This document shows positions 51,376 to 60,344 of a stretch of 64,000 nt of DNA, one piece after another. The notes under the pieces are model-generated. The model was not told the origin of the DNA. It searched no databases and was given only the letters and a program-made list of their open reading frames with translations. Position 1 is the first letter of the stretch. Each line of letters begins with the position of its first letter. The position numbers and the translations under genes were made by a program. Origin of the DNA: Alphaproteobacteria bacterium (lineage in GTDB: Bacteria > Pseudomonadota > Alphaproteobacteria > Micropepsales > Micropepsaceae); contig CANJBZ010000015.1 in assembly GCA_947473475.1 (NCBI GenBank), forward strand, positions 1 through 64,000, read 5' to 3'.

Positions 51376-53031
51376 TCAATTCCGCAGCGCAAAGGTCACT
51401 AAGGTATGGCCGGAGATGACCGATACATATTGCTTGCCGTCGACCTGAAAGGTGATCGGCGCCATGACGATAGAACCGCCGAGATTGGTCTTCCACAGCT
51501 CTTTGCCGGTCTTGGCGTCCAAGGCGTAAAAATAGCCTTCCCGGCCGCCCGTGAACAATAGGTCGGAGGCCGTCGTCAACATGCCGGCATCGGTCACGTC
51601 ATATTGCGGGAAGGTCCAGACACGTTTTCCGGTGTGCGGGTCCATGGCGACGGTGGCGCCGCTGCCGACTTCGCTGGTCCAGTTGTTGATCGGCCCGCGC
51701 CGCCCGATGCCGATGGTTGGCGCGCCCGGCGCGGGCGCGACCACCGTGTAGCCGCCAGCCAAGTAATTGCGGCCGGGTTGATATTCCTGTTCCTCTTTGC
51801 GGTAGACGGTCGCGTAATTCTCCCACACCGAGAAATAGAACAGCCCTGTACGCGGACTGTAGGACGGCGGATACCAATTGGTGCCGCCCTGATTGCCCGG
51901 CCAAGTCGGCATCCCCGGCGGCTGCGGCGTTTGAATCGGCCGGCCATTGCTATCGAGACCGCTGGCCCAATTTACTTTCACGAAGGGCTGGCCGAGAAGG
52001 AATTTTCCGGTGACGCGGTCCAGCACATAGAAATAGCCGTTCCGGTTCGCCCACATCATCACCTTTGCGGGCCTGCCCTGCCATTGCATATCGGCAAGAA
52101 CCGGCACTTGCGTCGAGTCGTAGTCGTAACCGTCATTCGGCGTGAATTGGAAATGCCACTTCAGTTTGCCGCTATCGGGATCGAGCGCGACCACAGAGTC
52201 CGCATACAGATTATCGCCCGGACGCTGATCGGGATTCCAATCCGGCCCTGGATTGCCGATACCCCAATAGACGAGATTCAAATCCGGATCGTAGGAGCCG
52301 GTAACCCATACCGAGGCGCCGCCGTTCTTCCAATCATCGCCGTTCCAGGATTCATGGCCGGGCTCGCCGGGGCCTGGAATCGTGTTGAAGCGCCACGCCT
52401 CTTTTCCCGTCTTGACGTCATAGGCCGCGATGAAGCCGCGAATGCCGAACTCGCCGCCGCCCACGCCCACCATGACTTTGTCTTTCATCACCAGTGGGGC
52501 CATGGTGATGGAGTAACCAAGCTTCGGATCGCCGACGGCAATATTCCACAGCGGACGGCCGCTCTTGGCGTCTACGGCAATCAGGTGCGCGTCCAGCGTG
52601 CCCATGTACAAAGTGTCGCCGTGGATCGCGAGGCCGCGATTATTGGCGCCGCAGCACACGCGCGCGTCGGGTGAATTGTTGTAGCGGTAGAGCCAGAACA
52701 GCTTGCCCGTTTTGGCGTCGATGGCCATCACATCGTTGGGCCGTTCGGTGAGATACATGATGCCGTTGACGACCAGCGGATTGGATTCCCAGGCGCCGAA
52801 CACCTGATCCTGCACCACCCATTTCTGTTCGAGGGTCGCCACATTGGCGGGTGTGATCTGGTTGAGCGTGCTGTAGCGCTTGCTGTCGTACCCGCCGCCA
52901 TAGGTGAGCCAGTTCTGCGGTTCGCGCGCGGCATTGATGATGCGGTCCGGGCCAACTTGCGCAGCCGCGGATGACAGACCGCACAAAGCGGCAAAAGCGA
53001 GCACATATCGCACCGAGGCGCGCATCGTCAT
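51376..53031 (-). CDS. PQQ-dependent alcohol dehydrogenase (quinoprotein)
   Basis: The 551-residue protein has a signal peptide (residues 1-25) and the eight-bladed PQQ propeller: tryptophan-docking motifs such as AIDAKTGKLFWLY, AYDVKTGKEAWRF and ALDAKTGKELW. The rare adjacent-Cys disulfide of quinoprotein alcohol dehydrogenases is present (RVCCGANNRG). Active-site motifs GIGNPGPDWN and RPGDNLYADSVVALD are recognisable. It oxidises an alcohol in the periplasm. Calcium versus lanthanide dependence was not assigned. Its start overlaps the dihaem cytochrome stop (ATGA), so that protein is the likely electron acceptor. Confidence 0.93.
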   Translation of the reverse strand: MTMRASVRYVLAFAALCGLSSAAAQVGPDRIINAAREPQNWLTYGGGYDSKRYSTLNQITPANVATLEQKWVVQDQVFGAWESNPLVVNGIMYLTERPNDVMAIDAKTGKLFWLYRYNNSPDARVCCGANNRGLAIHGDTLYMGTLDAHLIAVDAKSGRPLWNIAVGDPKLGYSITMAPLVMKDKVMVGVGGGEFGIRGFIAAYDVKTGKEAWRFNTIPGPGEPGHESWNGDDWKNGGASVWVTGSYDPDLNLVYWGIGNPGPDWNPDQRPGDNLYADSVVALDPDSGKLKWHFQFTPNDGYDYDSTQVPVLADMQWQGRPAKVMMWANRNGYFYVLDRVTGKFLLGQPFVKVNWASGLDSNGRPIQTPQPPGMPTWPGNQGGTNWYPPSYSPRTGLFYFSVWENYATVYRKEEQEYQPGRNYLAGGYTVVAPAPGAPTIGIGRRGPINNWTSEVGSGATVAMDPHTGKRVWTFPQYDVTDAGMLTTASDLLFTGGREGYFYALDAKTGKELWKTNLGGSIVMAPITFQVDGKQYVSVISGHTLVTFALRN

Positions 53032-53807
53032 CCCTTCAGCGACATGAGGTAAGCGACAAGGTCGGCGATGTCCGTGTCCGTCAGCTTGCCGGCGAACGAC
53101 GGCATGGCGGAGGTCTTGACGATTTCGTATTCGCGGATGGCCGATTTTTCGAGCGAGACCAGCCGTTCCTGCTGATCGATAAGCTGCACGGTATAGGTGT
53201 CTTCGTTGATCCGGCGGCCGCGAATGGTGCGCCCGTCGGACGTCAGGATGCAGACTGTCCGGTTGATCGGCAGTATAGCGGCGTTGGGATCGACCAATGA
53301 GCGCTGGATAGCAGCGGGCTGGCGGACCGAACCGATGTCACTGAGGTCGGGCGCCGTACGGGCGCCGTTGCCGTTGACGCGGTGGCACGTGGCGCACCCA
53401 TTGGCGTTGTAAACCGCCAGGCCGTGAGACGCATCGCCCACTTTGAACGGAGCCCCGGTTCGATCGAAACCGGAGCGAATAAATGCCACCAAGCCGTTCA
53501 ATTCCGCGGGCTGAAAGCGAAAGGGCGGCATCCCCGCTGCGGCGACACCATTGGTGATCGTATTGCGGATGTCGTCATCGGAGGAAGCGCGGCGAAATTG
53601 GTTGCGCGGCAGATTCACGCCGTTGATGCCATCGCCGTTCTGGCCGTGGCAGATCGCGCATTGCAGCCCATAGAGCCGGTCGCCCGCCTGAATGTCCGCG
53701 GCGTTGTATTGCCGTCCCTGCCCTTGCGCGGATGCCGACATACTGAGGATGAAGCAGGCAAGCGCAGCCACGCCGATGAAAGCACTGGCTTGACCGAACT
53801 TGCCCAT
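53028..53807 (-). CDS. dihaem c-type cytochrome, partner of the PQQ dehydrogenase
   Basis: The 259-residue protein has a signal peptide (residues 1-28). Two haem sites are CAICH (about residue 50) and CATCH (about residue 140). Likely Met ligands are in AAGMPPFRF and SAMPSFAG. A beta-rich insert (NRTVCILTSDGRTIRGRRINEDTYTVQLI) lies between the second haem and the C-terminal helix. It is the first partner of the PQQ dehydrogenase and is coupled to it by a four-base overlap. Confidence 0.92.
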   Translation of the reverse strand: MGKFGQASAFIGVAALACFILSMSASAQGQGRQYNAADIQAGDRLYGLQCAICHGQNGDGINGVNLPRNQFRRASSDDDIRNTITNGVAAAGMPPFRFQPAELNGLVAFIRSGFDRTGAPFKVGDASHGLAVYNANGCATCHRVNGNGARTAPDLSDIGSVRQPAAIQRSLVDPNAAILPINRTVCILTSDGRTIRGRRINEDTYTVQLIDQQERLVSLEKSAIREYEIVKTSAMPSFAGKLTDTDIADLVAYLMSLKG

Positions 53808-53831
53808 TTCAGCCCTCCCGGCAAAAGGCGA

Positions 53832-54233
53832 TTATTTTTGCCAGTCGTAGAGCGGCTTGCCCTTATCGACGGAATGAACGGTGAAGAGGATCAATTGTCC
53901 CGGACCGATAACCTTGAAGCCGCCATGCACCGCATCGCGCAAATTCAGGATCGGCGCGCCCGTGGCCATCATCGTCGGCTGCTGTCCGGGTATTTGGATC
54001 ATTGCACCCTGCACGACATAACCGGCTTCGACGCCGTGATGCAGATGGCGTGGGAATTCATCGCCCGCGTTGAATGTGCTGACGGAGCTGACGACTTCCA
54101 TGTTCTGTGCGCCGGACAAATCCACGCGGCGAAGTTCTTTACGCTGCGGCAAATCCTGGGCCGTGGCGGCGACGGAGAAAGCAACGGCAAACGCCGTTGC
54201 GGCAAACAACAATCCGGATTGAACCAATTTCAT
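53832..54233 (-). CDS. secreted cupin-domain protein
   Basis: The 133-residue protein has a signal peptide (residues 1-25). The cupin motif is degenerate but visible: FPRHLHHGVEAGYVVQGAMIQIPG for the first His-His-Glu part and HGGFKVIGPGQLILFTVHSVDKG for the second. Exported small cupins in alcohol dehydrogenase clusters are common, but their activity is unknown. It lies 24 bases before the cytochrome gene and after paralogue D, on the same strand. Confidence 0.85.
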   Translation of the reverse strand: MKLVQSGLLFAATAFAVAFSVAATAQDLPQRKELRRVDLSGAQNMEVVSSVSTFNAGDEFPRHLHHGVEAGYVVQGAMIQIPGQQPTMMATGAPILNLRDAVHGGFKVIGPGQLILFTVHSVDKGKPLYDWQK

Positions 54234-54323
54234 GACTGTTTCCCTCTGTGCTCAAACTGTTGCATCGGTATGTAACCGCATGTCATGGCCCGCATTTGCG
54301 GGCCATGACATGCGTGGTGGTTT

Positions 54324-55178
54324 TTAGAAGTCCGGAGTCTTCGCCTCCGGCATGGGATATTCCTGCAGATTGAAAAATGTCTCGAAGGCCGTGTTGTTCT
54401 CGGCGCAGATCGATTCCAGGATCGTGCCGCGGTCGACTTTCTGCCAGCGCACGGTCCCGGACCAGGGCTGATTGAACGTACCCGGATCATCGACCGTGAC
54501 GGTAGCTTCCAGCCCTTTGCCGCCTTCGGTCAGCTTGAACCGCTCCACCACATGCATGTCCTTCGTGTGGGGCGTGCGCCAGTTGTCTACGAAATCGAAT
54601 TCGTGCTTGTCGAGGAAGCCAACTGTGTCCACGACCAGTTCGCCGTTTTCATAATGGCCGACGGACTCGCCGAACCAGGACGGCTTTACAGTGCGCGAAT
54701 GCGGCACGTTCAAATAGATGCGTCGGACTTCCTGCTGGCGCTGCCAGATGATCCACACTTCTTTGGGCGTCTGGACAAAGAAGATCGGCTCGGCAGGGAA
54801 CAGCAATTGCCCCGGCGTCCCGCCCGGCCAACAGCGCGACTGGGATGAGAAGGCGCGGTGGCCGTCCAGCACATCCTTATTGTACTTGCGCATAACCTCT
54901 TTCGCCCACGGCTTGAGGTTCGCATTCTCCGCGTCGGACATGCGCTCCATCACGCCGCGCTGGTTTCCCTCACCCAATTGCGGATAGGCCGGATCGAACG
55001 CGATGGGCGCCACTTTTCCGGGAATAGGCCGGAAATTGATGCCGCCCTGCAACAGCCAGCCCGATTCGATAAAGCTGAAATTCGGGATGGATTTGTCCTG
55101 CGCCCTCGAGCCCGCCACCAGCCCCGCCGTGACGAACGCGGCCAACGCCGCCGCACATAGCAATCGGGTCTTCAACAT
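54324..55178 (-). CDS. secreted 'KPSW' family protein, paralogue D of 4
   Basis: The 284-residue protein has a signal peptide (MLKTRLLCAAALAAFVTAGLVAGSRA) after a strong GGGGGG-rich ribosome site. It carries CWPGGTPGQLLFPAEPIFF, YLNVPHSRTVKPSWFGESVGHYENGELVVDTVG, RTPHTKDMHVVERF and ICAENNTAFETFF, and ends AKTPDF. It starts the minus-strand set with the cupin, cytochrome and PQQ dehydrogenase. Two paralogues of one family flank that set, which suggests they are paired accessory proteins or different binding partners. Confidence 0.85.
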   Translation of the reverse strand: MLKTRLLCAAALAAFVTAGLVAGSRAQDKSIPNFSFIESGWLLQGGINFRPIPGKVAPIAFDPAYPQLGEGNQRGVMERMSDAENANLKPWAKEVMRKYNKDVLDGHRAFSSQSRCWPGGTPGQLLFPAEPIFFVQTPKEVWIIWQRQQEVRRIYLNVPHSRTVKPSWFGESVGHYENGELVVDTVGFLDKHEFDFVDNWRTPHTKDMHVVERFKLTEGGKGLEATVTVDDPGTFNQPWSGTVRWQKVDRGTILESICAENNTAFETFFNLQEYPMPEAKTPDF

Positions 55179-55289
55179 CGCCTATTCCCCCCTTGCCAGT
55201 CTCGCGCGATTCAACGCGCTGCCAGCTTTTGGCATCATAGCAGGCAGAAAGACCCCAAAGAAGCCGCCCCTCAAAGGCAGACCGCCCCC

Positions 55290-56309
55290 TTACGCCATCT
55301 GCTTGCGCATCAGTGCCGCTCCGGCGGCCAGGGCGTTCAGCTTGGCGGCGGCGACGTCGCGCGGCAAGGGAGCAAGCCCGCAATTGCTGCAGCCCAGAAT
55401 GCGGCTGGGACTTGCATATTGCGTGGCGGCTTTGAGCACGGAGGCAACCTCTTCCGGCGTCTCGACGCGGTTGGTCGCAACGTCGATGGCGCCGACCATG
55501 ATCTGCTTGTCGGACAGGAGTGAGATCAAAGACATGGGAACCTTGGACCCGGCGCATTCCAGCGACACCATTTCGATGCGGCTGTTGTTGATGGCCGGAA
55601 ATATCTCCTCATACTGCCGCCATTCGGAGCCAAGGGTCTCTTTCCATTTGATGTTGGCGTCGATGCCATAGCCGTAGCAGATGTGGACGGCGGTCTTGCA
55701 GGTGAGTCCCCTGACCGCTTCTTCCAGCGCCGCGATGCCCCATTCCTTCACATCGTCCATGAAGACATTGAACGCGGGCTCATCGAGTTGAATAACATCC
55801 ACGCCGAGCGCTTCCAGCTCGCGCGCTTCTTCGTTGAGCAGTTTGGCGAACGCCATCGCCAAGTCGGCACGGCGGCCGTAATGAGCGTCCGCAATCGTGT
55901 CGCAAATAGTCATCGGGCCCGGCAGCTCGATCTTCAGCCCACGCCGCGTGTGTGCGCGGGCAAAGCGCATATCGTCGGTGTGCACCGGCCCCTTGCGTTT
56001 GACCACACCGGTGACCGTCGGGACATCGACTTCATAGCGGTTGTTGCGGATTCCCATCCGCGTCTTCTTGGCCCAGTCGATTCCGTCCACGCGCTCCAGA
56101 AAGCCGTGCACGAAATGGATTCGTGACTGCTCGCCGTCGGTGACGATATCGATGCCGGCGTCTTCCTGCTCTTTCAGCCACACCAGAGTGGCGTCGCGTT
56201 TTCCGCTGATCAGCTCCTCGCCTTGCAGACGCCACGGCGCCCACAGCTTCTCCGGTTCGGCCAGCCAGGACGGCTTCGGCAAACTTCCCGCAATCGTCGT
56301 CTGAAACAC
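55290..56309 (-). CDS. MetE C-terminal-like (cobalamin-independent methionine synthase core) protein
   Basis: The 339-residue protein starts at GTG 56309 with a GGGAGG site. It is the catalytic (C-terminal) half of the MetE fold only. Zn ligands are recognisable: His and Cys in AVHICYGYG, Glu in VSLECAGSK and Cys in LGCSNCGLAP. It lacks the N-terminal half of true MetE, so it may use another methyl donor; related proteins act on small thiols or dimethylsulfide-type compounds. Substrate is unknown. Confidence 0.86.
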   Translation of the reverse strand: MFQTTIAGSLPKPSWLAEPEKLWAPWRLQGEELISGKRDATLVWLKEQEDAGIDIVTDGEQSRIHFVHGFLERVDGIDWAKKTRMGIRNNRYEVDVPTVTGVVKRKGPVHTDDMRFARAHTRRGLKIELPGPMTICDTIADAHYGRRADLAMAFAKLLNEEARELEALGVDVIQLDEPAFNVFMDDVKEWGIAALEEAVRGLTCKTAVHICYGYGIDANIKWKETLGSEWRQYEEIFPAINNSRIEMVSLECAGSKVPMSLISLLSDKQIMVGAIDVATNRVETPEEVASVLKAATQYASPSRILGCSNCGLAPLPRDVAAAKLNALAAGAALMRKQMA

Positions 56310-56436
56310 GATAGGCCTCCCGGAATTTTTTGTTCTGAGAGAAGACTAGCGCGAAAGGTGCGGCCCGGCGATGCCCACCCACACGGAGGTGGTCCCAATA
56401 CGCAAACCCGCCGCGAAGCCAGCGCCCAATTAGGCG

Positions 56437-57027
56437 CTACCCGCGATTGCACGGCATGATGCGAACGGGGTCGGGCGGATTGGTGTCGAAGTCCGCCCCC
56501 TTGTCGTCGATGATCGTGATCGATTGCTCGAACTGGATGGCGGCAAAGTCGCCGACCGGCGCGTTCGCCTCGGTGATGACCAAGTGATGGTCCGCCATAT
56601 AGACGGAGGCCCGGTGCTGACGGTTGTTGGGCTGGAAGATGTTCAGCTGGCGTCCGGGGAAACCGGGATCGTACTCGCCGCTCTCCGCAAAGCGCACCTC
56701 GCCGAGTTTGCGCAAGGTCTGCGCCGCAAAGTCGATGCTCGCTTCGTCCACGGCAGAGCCGTTCGGGAAACGCACGACCGTTACGCTGTACCGGCTGCCA
56801 TCGCGTTCGAGATAGAATTGCCGCGCCGGCAGGCTTGCGCCCGTGCGCGTGGCGTATGAAATGTCCCGCATCATCGGCCGCGCGCCGCCGGGGAAGATGA
56901 CCGCAAAGCGGTTCTGGCAGGAGATATAGAACTGCTCCGATGTGTCTTCCGGTTTTTGCTGTCCTTGGGCGGCCGAAGCCAAGCCGAGAAAACCTAAAGC
57001 CGCAACGCACATCACCTGTCTAAACAT
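56437..57027 (-). CDS. secreted protein of unknown function
   Basis: The 196-residue protein has a signal peptide (MFRQVMCVAALGFLGLASAAQG). Two Cys (FYISCQNRF, IMPCNRG) flank the folded part. The middle is beta-rich (RDGSRYSVTVVRFPNGSAVDEAS, HLVITEANAPVGDFAAIQFEQSITII). I recognise no family. It is divergent from the cytochrome-PQQ fusion gene (57157), with the shared promoter region of 129 bases between them. Confidence 0.75.
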   Translation of the reverse strand: MFRQVMCVAALGFLGLASAAQGQQKPEDTSEQFYISCQNRFAVIFPGGARPMMRDISYATRTGASLPARQFYLERDGSRYSVTVVRFPNGSAVDEASIDFAAQTLRKLGEVRFAESGEYDPGFPGRQLNIFQPNNRQHRASVYMADHHLVITEANAPVGDFAAIQFEQSITIIDDKGADFDTNPPDPVRIMPCNRG

Positions 57028-57156
57028 CGTTTTCTCCCCTTGGCCGTCGCACAGAATAGACTAACGGAAAGAAGCGTGGCGGGCCTCAAAAGAATGTGTA
57101 GCATGCCGCCTTTCGCGCAAGACCCGTGCATCGGCACGGCGCAGAGGGAAACGGCG

Positions 57157-58974
57157 ATGACATTGCGAATGGCCATAGGTTTTGTATCCGCCGCGGTGCT
57201 GTTGTCCGCGCCTGTGCTGGCGCAGGAGGGTCCCGCCCTCTTCAACACCTATTGCGCCATCTGCCATGAAGGCAACGCCAACACGCAGGCTCCCAGCCGC
57301 GACGTTCTGGGCCGCATGAGCCCGGAGCAAATCCTGCAAGCGCTCGAAAAGGGCGCCATGAAAGGGCAGGCCGCCGAGCGCAGCCGGGCCCAGCGCCGCG
57401 CGCTTGCCGAATACCTCTCGGGCAAGCCGCTAGGGAACGCGCCGGGATTAATTTCCGCCTCGGCGTCCTGCAGCAATGCCGGCGCCACCACGGCGGCTTC
57501 GCTGACCGTGCCGATGTGGAACGGCTGGGGCGCAGGCCCTTCGAATGCGCGCTTTCAGCCGGCGGACGCCGCCGGCTTGACGGCGGGCGACGTGCCGCGT
57601 CTTAAATTGAAATGGGCATTCGGCCTGCCGGGCGCGAGTTCGGGCGGCACGCAGCCGGTCGTCGCCGGCGGGCGCATGTATGTCGGCGATGCCGAAGGCG
57701 ATCTGTTCGCGCTTGACGCCAAAAGCGGCTGCATCCTATGGCGCACCGAAGTGGAAGCTGGGATTCGCAGCGCCATCGTCCTGGGCGAACGCAGCGGCGG
57801 CGGGCTCACCGCCTATTTCGGCGATCAGGCGGCGAACATGTACGCAGCCGACGCCGCCACGGGAAATATCTTGTGGAAGGTTAGAGTCGACGACCATCCG
57901 CAAGCAGCAATTACCGCCGCATCGGCGCTTTATGCGGGACGGCTTTATGTACCGGTGTCTTCGCGCGAAGAGGCCAAGGTCGCCGACCCGCGCTATCCCT
58001 GCTGCGTCTTTCGCGGCAGCGTTCTCGCGCTCGATGCGGCGACCGGCAAGCGGATTTGGAAAACCTACACCATCGATGAGCTGCCCCGCCCCGGGGCGAA
58101 GAACAGTGCCGGTATAACCATCGTGGGTCCGTCGGGCGCGCCGGTGTGGAACACCCCGACCGTCGATCCGTCGCGCAATGTTCTCTATATCGGAACGGGC
58201 AACAATTACTCGCCGCCTTCGACAGCCAATTCCGATGCTGTGCTGGCGCTGGATTTGGCCTCAGGCAAAATCAAATGGCGCCGCCAGCAAACCGAGAACG
58301 ACATCTGGAACGGGACCTGCCGCAGGCCGGACCGCGAAGCCGCCGCGTGTCCAGACGCGGAAGCGCCCGATGTCGATTTCTCTGTTTCTCCCGTGCTCGT
58401 CAACGCAGGCGGGCGATCCATGCTGGTGGTGGGGAACAAGTCCGGCATGGTCTGGGCCTTCGATCCGGACCAGCAGGGAAAAACCATCTGGCAGCAGCAG
58501 ACCGGCAAGGGCAGCAGCGGCGGCGGCATTTTGTGGGGGCTCGCGGTGGACAGCGAGCGCGTTTATGCGCCGAACGGATTTTTCGATGCGAAAACGCCCG
58601 ATGCTTCCGGCGGAATGGCCGCGTTGAATTTGAGCGACGGCCGCTTGCTTTGGAGCACACCCAATCCCGCATGCGGCGACCGCAAGCTGTGCAAACCGAG
58701 CCACGCCGCTGCCGTCACCGCCATTCCGGGCGCGGTATTCTCCGGCACCATGGACGGCCAGTTCTATGCCTATGCGGCGGACAGCGGGAAAATCCTCTGG
58801 CAGTTCAATTCGGTGCAAGACTTCACAACGGTCAACAGCATCAAAGCCAATGGCGGATCGATGAGCAATGCGGGCGCGACCGTCGTGGGTGGAATGCTGT
58901 ACGTGCAGTCCGGCTATTCGCACCACGGCGCGATCATCCCCGGCAACGTCCTGCTCGCCTTCGCGCCGGAGTAG
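57157..58974 (+). CDS. cytochrome c - PQQ propeller fusion (polyvinyl-alcohol-dehydrogenase-like)
   Basis: The start is the ATG at 57157; the ORF is open further upstream without a signal peptide. The 605-residue protein has a signal peptide (residues 1-23), a small cytochrome domain with CAICH (33-37) and then a PQQ propeller (residues about 110-600) with blades such as ALDAKSGCILWRTEVE, ALDAATGKRIWKTY and ALDLASGKIKWRR. A CCVF pair is present. The order haem-first then propeller matches secondary alcohol/polyvinyl alcohol dehydrogenases. It would oxidise an alcohol and pass electrons through its own haem. Confidence 0.9.
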   Translation: MTLRMAIGFVSAAVLLSAPVLAQEGPALFNTYCAICHEGNANTQAPSRDVLGRMSPEQILQALEKGAMKGQAAERSRAQRRALAEYLSGKPLGNAPGLISASASCSNAGATTAASLTVPMWNGWGAGPSNARFQPADAAGLTAGDVPRLKLKWAFGLPGASSGGTQPVVAGGRMYVGDAEGDLFALDAKSGCILWRTEVEAGIRSAIVLGERSGGGLTAYFGDQAANMYAADAATGNILWKVRVDDHPQAAITAASALYAGRLYVPVSSREEAKVADPRYPCCVFRGSVLALDAATGKRIWKTYTIDELPRPGAKNSAGITIVGPSGAPVWNTPTVDPSRNVLYIGTGNNYSPPSTANSDAVLALDLASGKIKWRRQQTENDIWNGTCRRPDREAAACPDAEAPDVDFSVSPVLVNAGGRSMLVVGNKSGMVWAFDPDQQGKTIWQQQTGKGSSGGGILWGLAVDSERVYAPNGFFDAKTPDASGGMAALNLSDGRLLWSTPNPACGDRKLCKPSHAAAVTAIPGAVFSGTMDGQFYAYAADSGKILWQFNSVQDFTTVNSIKANGGSMSNAGATVVGGMLYVQSGYSHHGAIIPGNVLLAFAPE

Positions 58975-58985
58975 GCGGCGGAACG

Positions 58986-60254
58986 TTACGGTACGTTGCT
59001 CCTCGAGGCGGGCCACGGCGGGCGTCTGTCGTCGAGCACCGTTCGTCCGCCATAGGAATCGGACCGCGCGCGTTCCTCTGCTATGAGGCGCTCAAACGAC
59101 GGCCCGCTGGCGACGCGTTCCAGACGTCTGGCTTCGTCATCGAGCCGCTGAAGCGCCGCGAGTTCCTCCGTTGCGCCGAGCTTCGCTTTCTGAACGGCGG
59201 ATTTCAGTACACGGATGGTTTCGTCGTAAACGCGCAGCGGCACGGGAAAAGGATGGCCGTCCTTGCCGCCATGCGCGAACGAAAACCGCGCCGGATCGTC
59301 GAACCGGCATGGCGTTCCATGGACAACCTCAGCCACCAGGGCGAGCGCCTTCACCGTGCGCGCGCCCACGCCGGGCGTCAGCAACAGTTCGGCGAAGTCC
59401 TTGGGCGCCGCCGCGTTGGCCGCAGCGAGATTGCCATGCAGCCGCCGCATGAAGACATCGTTGGGCCTGACATCGTGATGCGACAGCATAAGAAGGTGGG
59501 GCAGCATCGCTTGCGGATTTCCCAACAAATTCTGCTGTGAATCGCAGCCCTCGATGGCGCTGAATTCCCGCACGATGCCGTCCGGTCCCACCGTTCCGAG
59601 CAGGTCCAATTGTTTGGACCGCGACGCCGATGCCCGGTGATCGGTGAGGTTGATGATGTTGCCTTGTGACGGCCCATCGATGGCGCTGTGCGGCGCATCG
59701 ACAAAATTCTTCAGCCCCTCGGACAGCCAGTGATAGCGGCGCGCCTGTTTGGTATCGGCGTTCATGCCCTGCTGGACGACAACCCAGCGGCCCTCATCGC
59801 TGACGATGAAGCCGTGTAGATAAAGCTGAAACCCATCTTGTAGTGCCGCACTGTCAACCTTTGCGACCAAGCGGCTTGCGGTGGCCAGTGAGGCGCCGTC
59901 GAAACCGGTGCGCTCACCGATCGCCATGAGTTCGTGCGGGGTTTGACGAGAATATTTCCCGCGCCCGCCACACACATGGATACCCAGTTCATTCTCCAGC
60001 GGCGCAAGGCCGCGCTTCAGCGCGCCGATGACACTCGTCGTGATACCGGACGAGTGCCAGTCCATACCCATGACGGCGCCGAACGACTGGAACCAAAAGG
60101 GATGGGACAGCCGCCGCAGTAGTTCGTCGCGCCCGTAATGATGCACGATGGCTTCGCTGACGACCGCGCCCAACCGGGCCATGCGCGTCGCCAGCCACGG
60201 CGGCACCCGCCCGCCATGCAACGGCAAATCGGCGGTGCCGGCCCTTTGCGCCAC
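58986..60254 (-). CDS. DUF763 family protein
   Basis: The 422-residue protein starts at GTG 60254 and has the DUF763 N-terminus: RAGTADLPLHGGRVPPWLATRMARL, followed by RLSHPFWFQSFGAVMGMDWHSSGITTSVIGALKRGL. Further motifs include ELLLTPGVGARTVKALALVAEVVHG, a helix-hairpin-helix-like segment. Members are common in archaea and thermophiles and their function is unknown; a DNA-interacting role is suggested by the HhH-like segment only. It is convergent with the cytochrome-PQQ gene, 11 bases apart. Confidence 0.87.
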   Translation of the reverse strand: MAQRAGTADLPLHGGRVPPWLATRMARLGAVVSEAIVHHYGRDELLRRLSHPFWFQSFGAVMGMDWHSSGITTSVIGALKRGLAPLENELGIHVCGGRGKYSRQTPHELMAIGERTGFDGASLATASRLVAKVDSAALQDGFQLYLHGFIVSDEGRWVVVQQGMNADTKQARRYHWLSEGLKNFVDAPHSAIDGPSQGNIINLTDHRASASRSKQLDLLGTVGPDGIVREFSAIEGCDSQQNLLGNPQAMLPHLLMLSHHDVRPNDVFMRRLHGNLAAANAAAPKDFAELLLTPGVGARTVKALALVAEVVHGTPCRFDDPARFSFAHGGKDGHPFPVPLRVYDETIRVLKSAVQKAKLGATEELAALQRLDDEARRLERVASGPSFERLIAEERARSDSYGGRTVLDDRRPPWPASRSNVP

Positions 60255-60344
60255 GACTCAGTCCCTGAACTAACGAGGAACAGAATAGGAACGAGAAGCC
60301 TTCGCGTCCAGCCCATGAGCGAAAATTTCTATGTGGCCTGGAGC

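Noticed and set aside
51604-52674. 356-codon plus-strand frame opposite the PQQ dehydrogenase
   Set aside because: Antisense shadow of a clear quinoprotein gene.
58146-59540. 464-codon open frame on the plus strand
   Set aside because: It runs through the cytochrome-PQQ fusion in another frame and antisense to the DUF763 gene, so both real genes explain it.
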